Numbered from the stretch's first letter, positions 1-6,609 are shown. The stretch: 7,403 bases of DNA from Chloroflexota bacterium (GCA_021786915.1 JAJYMP010000516.1:1-7403); one strand, 5' to 3'. Notes: generated by a model from the sequence alone, not told the origin. Numbers and translations are program-made.

Positions 1-205
1 CGGCAAGCGCGGCGGCGTACGGCGTGCTCTTGCGGGAGCCCTTGAACCCGGCGATGCCAGCAGAACCCCACGAGATGACGGCACCGGTCTGGTCGGTGAT
101 CGTCACGATCGTGTTGTTGAAGCTCGCCAGGATGTGGACGTGTCCCTGGGGGACGTTCTTTCGCTCCCGGCGCCGCTGCTTGACGGCGCGCTTTCGATCG
201 GCCAT
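1..205 (-). CDS. rpsK: 30S ribosomal protein S11 (N-terminal part, runs off the left edge)
   Basis: Small-subunit protein of the platform, which binds 16S rRNA near the mRNA exit and the 3' end and helps hold mRNA at the E site. The ATG is at 203-205 and 68 codons are visible before the window ends; the family is usually about 125-135 residues, so roughly half is missing. The visible protein has a basic N-terminus ([15 protein letters not shown]), then the strongly conserved S11 core [28 protein letters not shown] and [14 protein letters not shown]. It lies 17 bases downstream of rpsM. A GAGGA sits about 11 bases before the ATG, a slightly long Shine-Dalgarno spacing. The identification is firm; only the C-terminus is unseen. 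Confidence 0.97.
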   Translation of the reverse strand, partial: MADRKRAVKQRRRERKNVPQGHVHILASFNNTIVTITDQTGAVISWGSAGIAGFKGSRKSTPYAAALA

Positions 206-222
206 GCCTTAGCGGTTCCTCG

Positions 223-600
<378 letters not shown>

Positions 601-605
601 TCGCG

Positions 606-719
606 TCAGCCCTGCCGCTGCTTGTGCTTGGGATTCGCGCAGATCACCATCACGGTGCCGTGGCGCCGGATGATCTTGCAGTTGTCGCAACGCGTCTTGA
701 CTGACGCTCTGACCTTCAC
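606..719 (-). CDS. rpmJ: 50S ribosomal protein L36, zinc-binding (C+) form
   Basis: A very small large-subunit protein that stabilises 23S rRNA near the peptidyl transferase region. I translated it by hand as 37 residues starting at GTG (717-719): it opens [16 protein letters not shown], continues [21 protein letters not shown], and ends in TGA. The zinc ligands C11, C14, C27 and H32 are all present, so this is the C+ type. The usual length is 37-38. The GTG start is supported by a GAGG six bases upstream and by the conserved KVRxSVK N-terminus. It lies 12 bases after infA and 5 bases before rpsM, in the usual infA-rpmJ-rpsM order. It is easy for gene finders to miss because of its size and non-ATG start. 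Confidence 0.96.
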   Translation of the reverse strand: MKVRASVKTRCDNCKIIRRHGTVMVICANPKHKQRQG

Positions 720-725
720 CAGGAT

Positions 726-729
726 CCTC
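726..729 (-). promoter_or_regulatory. Ribosome binding site of rpmJ
   Basis: GAGG on the minus strand, six bases before the GTG at 717-719, within the 12-base gap after infA. It supports the GTG start of this short gene. Confidence 0.6.
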
Positions 730-731
730 GA

Positions 732-950
732 TTACTTCAGTCGGTAGGTGATCCGACCCCGGGTGAGGTCGTACGGGGAGAGCTCTACGCGGACCCGGTC
801 ACCTGGCAGGATCCGGATGAAGTTCATCCGGAGCTTGCCGCTGATGTGCGCGAGGACGCGATGGCCGTTCTCGAGCTCCACCGCGAACATGGTGTTCGGC
901 AGTGGTTCCAGCACGGTTCCTTCGACTTCGATCGCGTCCTTCTTCGCCAA
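732..950 (-). CDS. infA: Translation initiation factor IF-1
   Basis: IF-1 occupies the ribosomal A site during initiation and works with IF-2 and IF-3 to assemble the 30S initiation complex; it acts in the cytoplasm. The product is 72 residues, the standard length, and is a single OB-fold (S1-like) domain. Visible signatures are [20 protein letters not shown], then [41 protein letters not shown] and the ending [10 protein letters not shown]. The start codon is TTG (948-950): no in-frame ATG or GTG lies nearby upstream, the conserved AKK follows directly, and a GGGAG lies five bases upstream. It is preceded by the only sizeable intergenic gap in the window, which holds a candidate promoter and a hairpin. 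The stop is TAA. Confidence 0.97.
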   Translation of the reverse strand: MAKKDAIEVEGTVLEPLPNTMFAVELENGHRVLAHISGKLRMNFIRILPGDRVRVELSPYDLTRGRITYRLK

Positions 951-955
951 GCTAG

Positions 956-960
956 CTCCC
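956..960 (-). promoter_or_regulatory. Ribosome binding site of infA, supporting a TTG start
   Basis: GGGAG on the minus strand, five bases before the TTG at 948-950. Spacing and strength fit a real Shine-Dalgarno sequence and decide the choice of the rare start codon. Confidence 0.65.
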
Positions 961-978
961 GTGTCCTATTCAGCACGA

Positions 979-1002
979 GTGCCGGCCCAACCGGGCCGAC
1001 AC
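979..1002 (-). promoter_or_regulatory. Strong hairpin in the map-infA gap (leader or processing element)
   Basis: On the minus strand the arms GTGTCGGCCC and GGGCCGGCAC pair over 10 base pairs (nine Watson-Crick, one G-U) around a GGTT loop. No U-tract follows (the next bases are TCGTGCTG), so it is not a classical intrinsic terminator. It lies just downstream of the candidate promoter, so a transcript from that promoter would carry it close to its 5' end, which could stabilise the infA mRNA. Alternatively it could weaken read-through from map or mark an RNase cleavage site. The pairing is seen directly; the role is inference. Confidence 0.5.
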
Positions 1003-1012
1003 ACGAACGGTG

Positions 1013-1041
1013 AGGATATCAAACCAACCACGATCCGACAA
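1013..1041 (-). promoter_or_regulatory. Candidate sigma-70-type promoter for infA-rpmJ-rpsM-rpsK
   Basis: On the minus strand, TTGTCG at 1036-1041 is followed after 17 bases by TATCCT at 1013-1018. A TG lies one base before the -10 hexamer (an extended -10). Each hexamer matches 4 of 6 consensus bases, and the surrounding TTGGTTTGATATC is the most AT-rich patch of the gap. The predicted start would be near 1006, giving an infA leader of about 55 bases. In a GC-rich genome such a match can arise by chance, so this is tentative; its position in the only long gap favours it. Confidence 0.4.
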
Positions 1042-1049
1042 CACCGGCC

Positions 1050-1847
1050 CTAGACCTTCGTCAGGATTTCGGGGCCGTCGGCCGTGATGGCGATGGTGTG
1101 CTCGAAGTGGGCCGCCAGGGAGTGGTCCGCGGTGACCACCGTCCAGCCGTCCTTCAGTGTCCGGGTCTTCTCGGCACCGGCCATGAACATGGGCTCGATG
1201 GCGAGACACATGCCCGGCTCGAGCCGAACCCGCGCATCCGGGTAGTCGGTCTCGAAGTTGAGCACCGAAGGGTCCTCGTGCATCAGTTGGCCGATGCCGT
1301 GGCCGCCGTAGCCGCGGACGATCCCGAGGCCGGCCTCCGAGCCGATCGCCTCGACCGCCTTGCCGATGTCGCCCACCCGGTTGCCCGGCTGGGACGCCGC
1401 GATCCCGGCCATCAGCGCCAGCCGCGTGGTGTCCACTAGGGTGATCGCCTCGGGGGTGCCGGCTTCCCGGCCGCCGCAGATGAACGTTCGCGCGCCGTCC
1501 CCGTTCCACCCGTCGTAGATCGCCCCGACGTCCACCGATACCACGGCGCCGCGCTTGATCTCGCGATTGCCGGGAATGCCGTGCACGATCTCGTGGTCGA
1601 TCGAGATGCACGTGGTGGCCTTGTACGCATGCGGGTGCGAGGCGTCGTACCGCCGTCCCCCGAGATAGCCGAGGAACGACGGGATGCCGCCCGCCGCGCG
1701 GATGTGGCGCTCGGCCATGCGGTCGATGTCCGCGGTCGAGATGCCCGGGGCGAGGGCCTCCTCCACGAGGGCGAGGACCTCGGCCACGATGCGACCCGCC
1801 GACCGCATCTTGGCGATCTCCACGGCGGACTTGCGGGTGATCTCCAT
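1050..1847 (-). CDS. map: Methionine aminopeptidase, type I
   Basis: Cytoplasmic metalloprotease that removes the initiator Met from nascent proteins when the next residue is small. The 265-residue length is typical of type Ia enzymes without an N-terminal extension. The pita-bread fold residues are all present: substrate His H89 (DHEIVHGIP), metal ligands D106 and D117 (VDVGAIYDGWNGD), H183 (YGGHGIGQ), E218 (LAIEPM) and E249 (FEHTIAI), plus the second active-site His H190 (MHEDPS). By family knowledge these correspond to E. coli H79, D97, D108, H171, E204, E235 and H178. The ATG at 1845-1847 overlaps the adk stop by one base (TGATG) with no close Shine-Dalgarno, so reinitiation after adk is likely. 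The stop is TAG, and the gap to infA follows. Confidence 0.97.
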   Translation of the reverse strand: MEITRKSAVEIAKMRSAGRIVAEVLALVEEALAPGISTADIDRMAERHIRAAGGIPSFLGYLGGRRYDASHPHAYKATTCISIDHEIVHGIPGNREIKRGAVVSVDVGAIYDGWNGDGARTFICGGREAGTPEAITLVDTTRLALMAGIAASQPGNRVGDIGKAVEAIGSEAGLGIVRGYGGHGIGQLMHEDPSVLNFETDYPDARVRLEPGMCLAIEPMFMAGAEKTRTLKDGWTVVTADHSLAAHFEHTIAITADGPEILTKV

Positions 1848-2515
1848 CAGCCGGCTGCGGCGACGCCGACCTCGGCGAGCGCAGCGTCGATGGCAGTCGC
1901 AACTGCCTCGATGGACTGGAGCCCGTCCACGGTCCGCAGCACGCCGGACGAGCGGTAGTGCTCGATGACCTGGCCGAGCGCGCCGAGCTGCTGGTCCATG
2001 CGCGCCCGGATCGTCGCGGGCTGGTCGTCGGCGCGCTGGTAGAGCTCGGACCCGTCGATGTCGCAGACGCCCGGGGTCTGGGGCGGGCTGGACACCCGGT
2101 GGTACGGGTGGCCGGCCGTCCGGCAGACCCAGCGGCCGGACATGCGGCGGATGAGCTCCTCGGCCGGGACGTCGACCAGGACGGCCGCCGCGACACTCGT
2201 GTCACGGGCGGCGAGCGCCGTGTCGAGCGCCGCCGCCTGCACCGCCGTCCGCGGGAACCCGTCGAGGATCACGCCGAGGGCGGCATCGGGACGGGCGAGG
2301 CGCTCGAGCAGGAGCCTGATGGTGATCTCGTCCGGGACGAGCTGCCCCGCGTCCATGTAGCGACGCGCCTCGACGCCCAGCGCCGTCCCGTCGCGCACCG
2401 CGGCGCGGAACAGGTCCCCGGTCGCCACGACAGGGATCCCGAGGCGCGCCGCGAGCAAGGGGGCCTGGGTGCCCTTCCCTGCGCCGGGGGCGCCGAGGAG
2501 GACGACCACATTCAC
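1847..2515 (-). CDS. adk: Adenylate kinase (long LID form, incomplete zinc site)
   Basis: Catalyses ATP + AMP = 2 ADP in the cytoplasm. The 222-residue product starts at GTG (2513-2515), giving (M)NVVVLLGAPGAGKGTQ. The P-loop GAPGAGKGTQ is at about 8-17, the AMP-binding TGDLFR at 32-37, and the DGFPRT motif at 85-90. The long LID is at about 126-163, beginning SGRWVC and ending QRADD, with R170 and R172 in the TIRARM segment. Zinc-type LIDs carry CxxC...CxxC or CxxC...CxxD. Here the positions are C131, A134, C151 and D154, so one expected Cys is Ala while the rest of the zinc-type LID sequence is retained. The start overlaps the secY stop by four bases (GTGA), with GAGGG nine bases upstream. 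A GTG two codons downstream is an alternative start. The frame stays open far upstream into secY, but that part is a shadow. Confidence 0.96.
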   Translation of the reverse strand: MNVVVLLGAPGAGKGTQAPLLAARLGIPVVATGDLFRAAVRDGTALGVEARRYMDAGQLVPDEITIRLLLERLARPDAALGVILDGFPRTAVQAAALDTALAARDTSVAAAVLVDVPAEELIRRMSGRWVCRTAGHPYHRVSSPPQTPGVCDIDGSELYQRADDQPATIRARMDQQLGALGQVIEHYRSSGVLRTVDGLQSIEAVATAIDAALAEVGVAAAG

Positions 2516-3795
2516 CGGATGAAGCCCTCGTATTGGCGAATGAGCAGCTGGGCCTCGAGCTGCTTCATCGTCTCGACGACGACGGAGACCACGATCAGGA
2601 TGCCCGTGCCACCCAGGGCCAGATTCTGGAATTGCGGCTGGATCAGCGAGATGAACGGCGGGGCGGCCGCGACGATGCCCAGGAAGAGGGCGCCGGCGAC
2701 GGTGATCCGCGTCACGATCCGAGCCAGGTAGTCCTGCGTGGGACGCCCCGGCCGGATGCCGGGAATGAAGCCGCCGTTCTTGCGCAGCTCCTCGGCGGTC
2801 TCGTCCGGTTTGAACGTGAACGCCGTGTAGAAGTAGGTGAAGCCGACGGTCAGCAGGAAGTAGAGGGCGACGTACACCCAGGACCCGCGGGACAGCCACG
2901 ACACCACCCCCTTCGCGAAGTCCCCGAACAGCCCCGGCGAGTTCACGAAGTAGTTCGCGATCTGGACCGGGAACAGCAGGATGCTCACGGCGAAGATGAT
3001 CGGGATGACGCCGGCCTGGTTGACGCGCAGGGGCAGGAACGTCTGGCCCCCCTGGTACATGCGCCGGCCCCGCACGCGCGACGCGTACTGGATGGGGATC
3101 CGCCGCTGGCCCTCCTGGATGTAGATGATCACCGCGATGGCGGCGATCGCCATGATCCCGAGCAGGATGAACTGCGTGATGTCGAAGCTCTGGAGGAATC
3201 CCCCCAGCGAGCCGGGCACGCGGCTCACGATGCCCGCGAAGATGATGAACGAGACGCCGTTGCCGATCCCCTTCTCGGTGATCAGCTCGCCCAGCCACAT
3301 GAGGGCGACCGAGCCCGCGGTCAGGGTGATGATCTGGGTTGCGGTCTCCCAGCTGCCCAGGTCGAACGGGGTCTTGAGCGCGCCCGCCGAGCTGCTGTTG
3401 AGCAGCGCGAGGAAGCCGTATGCCTGCAGCAGCGACATCGGCACCGACAGGTAGCGGGTGTACTGGTTGATCTTCGTCCGGCCGTACTCGCCCTCGCGCT
3501 GCAGGGCCTGCAGCGAGGGAACCACGCCGGTCATCAACTGCATGATGATCGACGCGTTGATGTACGGGTTCACGCCGAGGGCCACGACCGAGAAGTTGGT
3601 CAGGCCGCCGCCGGAGAACAGGTCGAGCAGGCCGAAGATCGCGTTGTTGTTGAGGAAGTTGCCGAGCTGGGTCTTGTCGACGCCGGGCACGGGGACGTGC
3701 GCCAGCAGCCGGAAGACCAGGAGGGTCCCGGCGACGAACAGGATCCGGCGCCGGAGGTCCGGCGCCCGGAACGCGTTGAGCAGTCCCTCGAACAC
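2512..3795 (-). CDS. secY: Protein translocase subunit SecY
   Basis: Central pore of the Sec translocon in the cytoplasmic membrane, working with SecE, SecG and SecA or the ribosome. The 427 residues fit the bacterial family. Ten hydrophobic segments can be placed at about 17-34, 68-90, 116-132, 152-170, 182-200, 207-226, 260-282, 303-325, 361-382 and 393-410. The plug region lies around DLFSGGGLTNFSVVALG (58-74). SecY signatures include NPYINASIIMQL, EYGRTKINQYTRYL and the C4 loop RRIPIQYASR. The C5 loop is present as KPDETAEELRKNGGFIPGIR, with the conserved Arg (R348) that contacts SecA. The start is GTG (3793-3795), six bases after the rplO stop with no good Shine-Dalgarno, so coupling to rplO translation is likely. 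It ends by overlapping adk (GTGA). SecY in the spc cluster beside rplO is the usual position. Confidence 0.97.
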   Translation of the reverse strand: MFEGLLNAFRAPDLRRRILFVAGTLLVFRLLAHVPVPGVDKTQLGNFLNNNAIFGLLDLFSGGGLTNFSVVALGVNPYINASIIMQLMTGVVPSLQALQREGEYGRTKINQYTRYLSVPMSLLQAYGFLALLNSSSAGALKTPFDLGSWETATQIITLTAGSVALMWLGELITEKGIGNGVSFIIFAGIVSRVPGSLGGFLQSFDITQFILLGIMAIAAIAVIIYIQEGQRRIPIQYASRVRGRRMYQGGQTFLPLRVNQAGVIPIIFAVSILLFPVQIANYFVNSPGLFGDFAKGVVSWLSRGSWVYVALYFLLTVGFTYFYTAFTFKPDETAEELRKNGGFIPGIRPGRPTQDYLARIVTRITVAGALFLGIVAAAPPFISLIQPQFQNLALGGTGILIVVSVVVETMKQLEAQLLIRQYEGFIR

Positions 3796-3801
3796 GGGGT
3801 G

Positions 3802-4332
3802 CTAGCCGTTGTCGACAGCGGGCTCGACGCCGAGGGCGGCGAGCGGCTCGGTGGGGATCTCGATGACCTGGGCGGTGCCGCCCGCGGCCTCGATCTTCTC
3901 GCGCGCCGACTTGGTGAAGCCGTCAGCCAGCACGAACAGCTTGGCCGAGACCTCGCCGTGGCCGAGGATCTTGAGCGGAAGGCGGTCCCGGCGGACGAGG
4001 CCGGCCTCCTTGAGGGTGTCGGCGTTGACGGTGATCGGCGCCTTGCCCTCGGCCGACAGCCTGCCCGCCTCGACGGCGGCGCTGATCGCGCCGACGTTCA
4101 CGACCTCGTACTCGATGTCGTTGATGTTGCGGAAGCCGCGGAGCTTGGGGATCCGGACGTGGATCGGCGTCTGGCCACCCTCGAACCAGGCCGGGATCGA
4201 GGCGCCGGCGCGCGCGCGCTGGCCCTTCGTGCCGCGGCCGGCGGTCTTGCCCTTGCCGGCCGCGATGCCGCGCCCGACCCGAGTCTTCTTGGTGACCGAC
4301 CCGGGGGCGGGGTGCAGGTCGTGGGGCTTCAT
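3802..4332 (-). CDS. rplO: 50S ribosomal protein L15
   Basis: Late-assembling large-subunit protein that binds 23S rRNA in the central region. The product is 176 residues, a little longer than the typical 145-150. The N-terminus MKPHDLHPAPGSVTKKTRVG and the Gly/Lys/Arg-rich RNA-binding stretch GRGIAAGKGKTAGRGTKGQ are characteristic. The GGQTPIHVRIPKLRGF segment and the C-terminal globular domain (LPLKILGHGEVSAKLFVLAD, then FTKSAREKIEAAGGTAQVIE) are all clear. An acidic, Pro-containing tail after about residue 160 accounts for the extra length. The ATG directly abuts the rpmD stop (TAGATG), and GGAGG lies eight bases upstream inside rpmD, so the start is well supported. It is followed six bases later by secY. 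Confidence 0.97.
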   Translation of the reverse strand: MKPHDLHPAPGSVTKKTRVGRGIAAGKGKTAGRGTKGQRARAGASIPAWFEGGQTPIHVRIPKLRGFRNINDIEYEVVNVGAISAAVEAGRLSAEGKAPITVNADTLKEAGLVRRDRLPLKILGHGEVSAKLFVLADGFTKSAREKIEAAGGTAQVIEIPTEPLAALGVEPAVDNG

Positions 4333-4548
4333 CTACTTGGCCTCCGGGGTCGTCTCGGCGCCCTCGGGCAGCTCCTCGACGGTCACGAGGAAGCGGACCT
4401 GGCGGCACATGCCGCGGACGGCGTCGTTGTCCGGGAGGACCGACGAGCTGCCGATGCCGTGCAGGCCCAGGGCCCGGATCGTCGCGCGATTGCGGGCGAT
4501 GTGGCTGATGGTGCTCTTGGTCTGGGTGACGCGGAGCCTACCGGGCAT
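4333..4548 (-). CDS. rpmD: 50S ribosomal protein L30
   Basis: Small large-subunit protein, non-essential in some species, found next to rpsE and rplO in spc operons. The 71-residue product contains the L30 core [20 protein letters not shown], then [20 protein letters not shown] and a conserved ending [14 protein letters not shown]. The usual length is about 58-62; here an acidic tail ([11 protein letters not shown]) adds about ten residues. The ATG at 4546-4548 overlaps the end of rpsE by 11 bases. That start is supported by AGGAGG six bases upstream, inside rpsE. The stop TAG abuts the rplO ATG. Confidence 0.95.
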   Translation of the reverse strand: MPGRLRVTQTKSTISHIARNRATIRALGLHGIGSSSVLPDNDAVRGMCRQVRFLVTVEELPEGAETTPEAK

Positions 4549-5083
4549 CAGCCGCCTCCTGGCGAACCGCCGCCGCGGCCTGGCCGGGAACGACCAGGCG
4601 GAGCTTCACGCCACGACGGCGCTCGTGCTCCTCGACGGAGTGCAGGCTCCGCAGGGCGTTGAGGGTCGCCCGGGTCACGTTCACCGGGTTGGTGGAGCCG
4701 TGGACCTTGGCGAGGATGTCGCGGACGCCCGCGGCCTCGACGACGGCGCGGACGGCCCCGCCGGCGATGACGCCGGTGCCCTTGGAGGCCGGCTTGAGCA
4801 GCACGCGCGCGGCGGAGTACTCCTCGCGGACCTCGTAGGGGATCGTCGTCCCGACCATCGGGATCTTGACGATGTGCTTCTTGGCGTCCTCGACGCCCTT
4901 GCGGATCGACTCGGGCACGTCGCCGGCCTTGCCCAGGCCGACGCCCACGTGGCCGTTGCCGTCGCCCACGACGATGACCGCCGAGAAGCTGAAGCGCCGG
5001 CCGCCCTTGTGCACCTTGGCGACGCGGTTGATCTGGACGACGCGCTCCTCGAGCGCGAGCTTGTTGGGATCGATGCGAGCCAC
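4538..5083 (-). CDS. rpsE: 30S ribosomal protein S5
   Basis: S5 binds 16S rRNA at the back of the small subunit, helps form the mRNA entry channel with S3 and S4, and affects decoding accuracy. The 181-residue product has the N-terminal double-stranded RNA-binding-like domain at about 10-75 ([20 protein letters not shown], then [20 protein letters not shown]). The C-terminal domain includes [20 protein letters not shown] and [17 protein letters not shown]. It lacks the long N-terminal extension common in Actinomycetota. The tail is Ala/Arg-rich ([15 protein letters not shown]). The start is GTG (5081-5083) with AGAGGA six bases upstream, located just after the rplR stop. Its 3' end overlaps rpmD by 11 bases. 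Confidence 0.97.
   Translation of the reverse strand: MARIDPNKLALEERVVQINRVAKVHKGGRRFSFSAVIVVGDGNGHVGVGLGKAGDVPESIRKGVEDAKKHIVKIPMVGTTIPYEVREEYSAARVLLKPASKGTGVIAGGAVRAVVEAAGVRDILAKVHGSTNPVNVTRATLNALRSLHSVEEHERRRGVKLRLVVPGQAAAAVRQEAADAR
4555..4560 (-). promoter_or_regulatory. Ribosome binding site of rpmD inside rpsE
   Basis: AGGAGG on the minus strand, six bases before the rpmD ATG and inside the last rpsE codons (Gln-Glu-Ala). It fixes the rpmD start despite the 11-base overlap. Confidence 0.65.
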
Positions 5084-5089
5084 AGGCAG

Positions 5090-5095
5090 TCCTCT
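5090..5095 (-). promoter_or_regulatory. Ribosome binding site of rpsE, supporting a GTG start
   Basis: AGAGGA on the minus strand, six bases before the GTG at 5081-5083 and directly after the rplR stop codon. It supports the non-ATG start. Confidence 0.65.
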
Positions 5096-5461
5096 TTAGA
5101 AGTCGAGGCCGGCTTCGCGCGCCGCCTCGGCGAGCGAGCGAACCCGCCCGTGGTACTGGAAGCCCGCCCGATCGAAGACCACCTTGTCCACGCCGGCCGC
5201 CTTGGCCCGCTCGGCGACCAGCTTGCCGACGCGCTTGGCGTCGTCACTCTTGGTGCCCTCAGCGGAGCGCAGCGTGGAATCCAGCGAGGACGCGGCGGCA
5301 AGCGTCTTGCCGCTGGTGTCGTCGATGACCTGGGCGTAGATGTGGTTGAGGCTGCGGAAGACCGCGAGGCGCGGCCGCTCCGGAGTGCCGGCTAGGCGGA
5401 GGCGGATGCGCTCGTGGCGCTTGACGCGCTGCGCCGAGCGGCTGTCGGGTTGGGTCGTCAT
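5096..5461 (-). CDS. rplR: 50S ribosomal protein L18
   Basis: L18 binds 5S rRNA and, with L5 and L25-type proteins, anchors it to the central protuberance of the large subunit. The 121-residue length is standard. After a short variable N-terminus comes the basic RNA-binding segment [20 protein letters not shown], then [17 protein letters not shown], and the conserved C-terminal [20 protein letters not shown] ending in REAGLDF. The ATG is at 5459-5461, three bases after the rplF stop, with only a weak purine-rich run (GGGAAGAAG) upstream inside rplF. The stop is TAA. Confidence 0.97.
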   Translation of the reverse strand: MTTQPDSRSAQRVKRHERIRLRLAGTPERPRLAVFRSLNHIYAQVIDDTSGKTLAAASSLDSTLRSAEGTKSDDAKRVGKLVAERAKAAGVDKVVFDRAGFQYHGRVRSLAEAAREAGLDF

Positions 5462-5464
5462 GGC

Positions 5465-6016
5465 TTACTTCTTCCCGCCGATCTTGCCGGCCTTGCCGGC
5501 CTTGCGGCGAACCTTCTCCCCGGCGTAGCGGACGCCCTTGCCCTTGTAGGGCTCCGGCTTGCGGGTGGCTCGGATCTTGGCGGCCATCTGGCCGACGAGC
5601 TCCTTGTCGATCCCGACGACCGCGAGCTTGAGGGGCGTGTCCAGCTCGAAGCTGATCCCCTCGGGCGCCACGATCTCGACCGGGTGGCTGTAGCCGAGCG
5701 CCAGCTGGAGGTTGTTCCCCACCTTCTGCGCGCGGTAGCCGACGCCGACGATCTCGAGGCCCTTGCGGTACCCGGTGGTGACGCCCACGACCATGTTGTT
5801 GACGAGCGTGCGCGTCAGGCCGTGGAGGGACTTGTCGATCTTGTTCTCGGTCGGCCGGGACACGACGATCACGTCCCCTTCCCGCTCGAGCTCCATGCGC
5901 GGCGGAAGGTCGCGGGTCAGCGTGCCCTTGGGGCCGGTGACGGTGATGGTGTGGCCGACGAGCGTCACGTCGACGCCGGTCGGCACCTGGATGGGAAGGC
6001 GGCCAATTCGGGACAT
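5465..6016 (-). CDS. rplF: 50S ribosomal protein L6
   Basis: L6 lies near the base of the L7/L12 stalk and the sarcin-ricin loop, where elongation factors dock. The product is 183 residues, close to the usual 177-180, and has the two duplicated L6 domains. Key parts are [34 protein letters not shown] and [20 protein letters not shown], then [20 protein letters not shown]. The signature [20 protein letters not shown] lies near the C-terminus, followed by a Lys/Gly-rich tail ([11 protein letters not shown]). The frame is open upstream to 6049, but those 11 residues overlap rpsH and are not family-like, so the ATG at 6014-6016 is chosen. It lies four bases after the rpsH stop with a poor Shine-Dalgarno, suggesting coupling. 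The stop is TAA. Confidence 0.97.
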   Translation of the reverse strand: MSRIGRLPIQVPTGVDVTLVGHTITVTGPKGTLTRDLPPRMELEREGDVIVVSRPTENKIDKSLHGLTRTLVNNMVVGVTTGYRKGLEIVGVGYRAQKVGNNLQLALGYSHPVEIVAPEGISFELDTPLKLAVVGIDKELVGQMAAKIRATRKPEPYKGKGVRYAGEKVRRKAGKAGKIGGKK

Positions 6017-6020
6017 CGCG

Positions 6021-6419
6021 CTACCAGACGTAGGCGAGGATCTCGCCACCCAGCTCGGCCTGGCGGGCCTGGGTGCCGGTCATGATCCCCTTGGACGTGC
6101 TGACGATCACGACGCCGAGGCCGCCGAGCACGCGCGGGATGTCCGTCTTGCGCGCATACACGCGCAGGCCGGGCTTGCTGATCCGCTTGAGGCCCGAGAC
6201 GACCGGCACCTTGCCGTCGACATACTTGAGATCCAGGCGCAGCAGCGCTGCGGGACCATCACGCTCCTCGCGGACGTCGGCGATGAAGCCCTCCTCCTTG
6301 AGGATTCGGGCAATCTCGCGCTTGGTCCGCGAGGCGGGGACGATCACCTCGGTGTGCCTTGCCCGGGACGCGTTGCGGACACGGGTGAGCATGTCCGCGA
6401 TCGGGTCGGAGACGTTCAT
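6021..6419 (-). CDS. rpsH: 30S ribosomal protein S8
   Basis: Primary 16S rRNA-binding protein of the central domain. In E. coli S8 also represses the spc operon by binding its mRNA near rplE; I cannot see from this sequence whether that regulation exists here. The 132-residue product matches the family length. The N-terminal half reads [20 protein letters not shown], then [20 protein letters not shown]. The C-terminal RNA-binding half has the hallmark [20 protein letters not shown], ending GGEILAYVW. The ATG at 6417-6419 follows the rpsN stop after four bases, with no strong Shine-Dalgarno, so translation is probably coupled to rpsN. The stop is TAG. Confidence 0.97.
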   Translation of the reverse strand: MNVSDPIADMLTRVRNASRARHTEVIVPASRTKREIARILKEEGFIADVREERDGPAALLRLDLKYVDGKVPVVSGLKRISKPGLRVYARKTDIPRVLGGLGVVIVSTSKGIMTGTQARQAELGGEILAYVW

Positions 6420-6423
6420 CTTC

Positions 6424-6609
6424 TTACCAGCTCGACTTCGTGACGCCGGGCAGCTCGCCCACGAGCGCTCGCTCGCGGAAGCAGATACGGCAGAGCGCGA
6501 AGCGGCGCATGTACGCCCGCGGCCGACCGCACACGTAGCAGCGGTGGTACGCCTGCACCGGGTGCTTGGGCTCGCGATTCGCCTTCGCGATCATCGACTT
6601 CTTGGCCAT
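6424..6609 (-). CDS. rpsN: 30S ribosomal protein S14, zinc-binding type Z
   Basis: S14 sits in the small-subunit head and contacts S3, S10 and 16S rRNA. At 61 residues it is the short type Z form rather than the about 100-residue C-minus form. It has a complete zinc ribbon, C24-x2-C27 and C40-x2-C43 ([20 protein letters not shown], then RICFRERAL), and ends [11 protein letters not shown], the usual S14 C-terminus. The ATG at 6607-6609 has an excellent GGAGGAG five bases upstream. The frame is open a further 17 codons upstream, into the rplE end, but that extension lacks family similarity. It lies between rplE and rpsH as in other spc operons. Confidence 0.97.
   Translation of the reverse strand: MAKKSMIAKANREPKHPVQAYHRCYVCGRPRAYMRRFALCRICFRERALVGELPGVTKSSW

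Noticed and set aside
601..690. A 30-residue N-terminal extension of S13
   Set aside because: It lies over rpmJ in another frame, and [10 protein letters not shown] at 600 is the conserved family start.
973..982. Small palindrome (GCACGAGTGC) beside the strong hairpin
   Set aside because: It would leave a 2-base loop, or only a 3-bp stem, and it overlaps the arm of the much stronger 979-1002 hairpin.
970..2205. A 411-codon minus-strand open frame covering map in another reading frame
   Set aside because: It overlaps the complete, motif-bearing map and the adk 3' half. Its product is an Arg/Pro/Gly-rich shadow translation.
1847..3298. Apparent fusion of a long N-terminal extension to adenylate kinase
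   Set aside because: The upstream 261 codons are a shadow of secY in another frame. The P-loop lies at the expected distance from the GTG at 2513-2515, which overlaps the secY stop as GTGA.
2533..4662. A 709-codon open frame on the plus strand opposite secY, rplO, rpmD and rpsE
   Set aside because: Long antisense frames are common in GC-rich coding DNA. Its translation is a compositionally biased run of Asp, Glu, Arg, Gly, Leu and His with no recognisable domain, and the opposite strand holds four certain genes.
3809..5395. A 528-codon plus-strand open frame opposite rplO, rpmD, rpsE and rplR
   Set aside because: Same reason: it mirrors conserved minus-strand genes, is low in complexity and shows no family motif.
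5478..5506. Short repeated CTTGCCGGC-like units in the rplF 3' end
   Set aside because: They encode the Lys/Ala/Gly-rich tail of L6 (KAGKAGK), a usual low-complexity ending, not a DNA repeat element.
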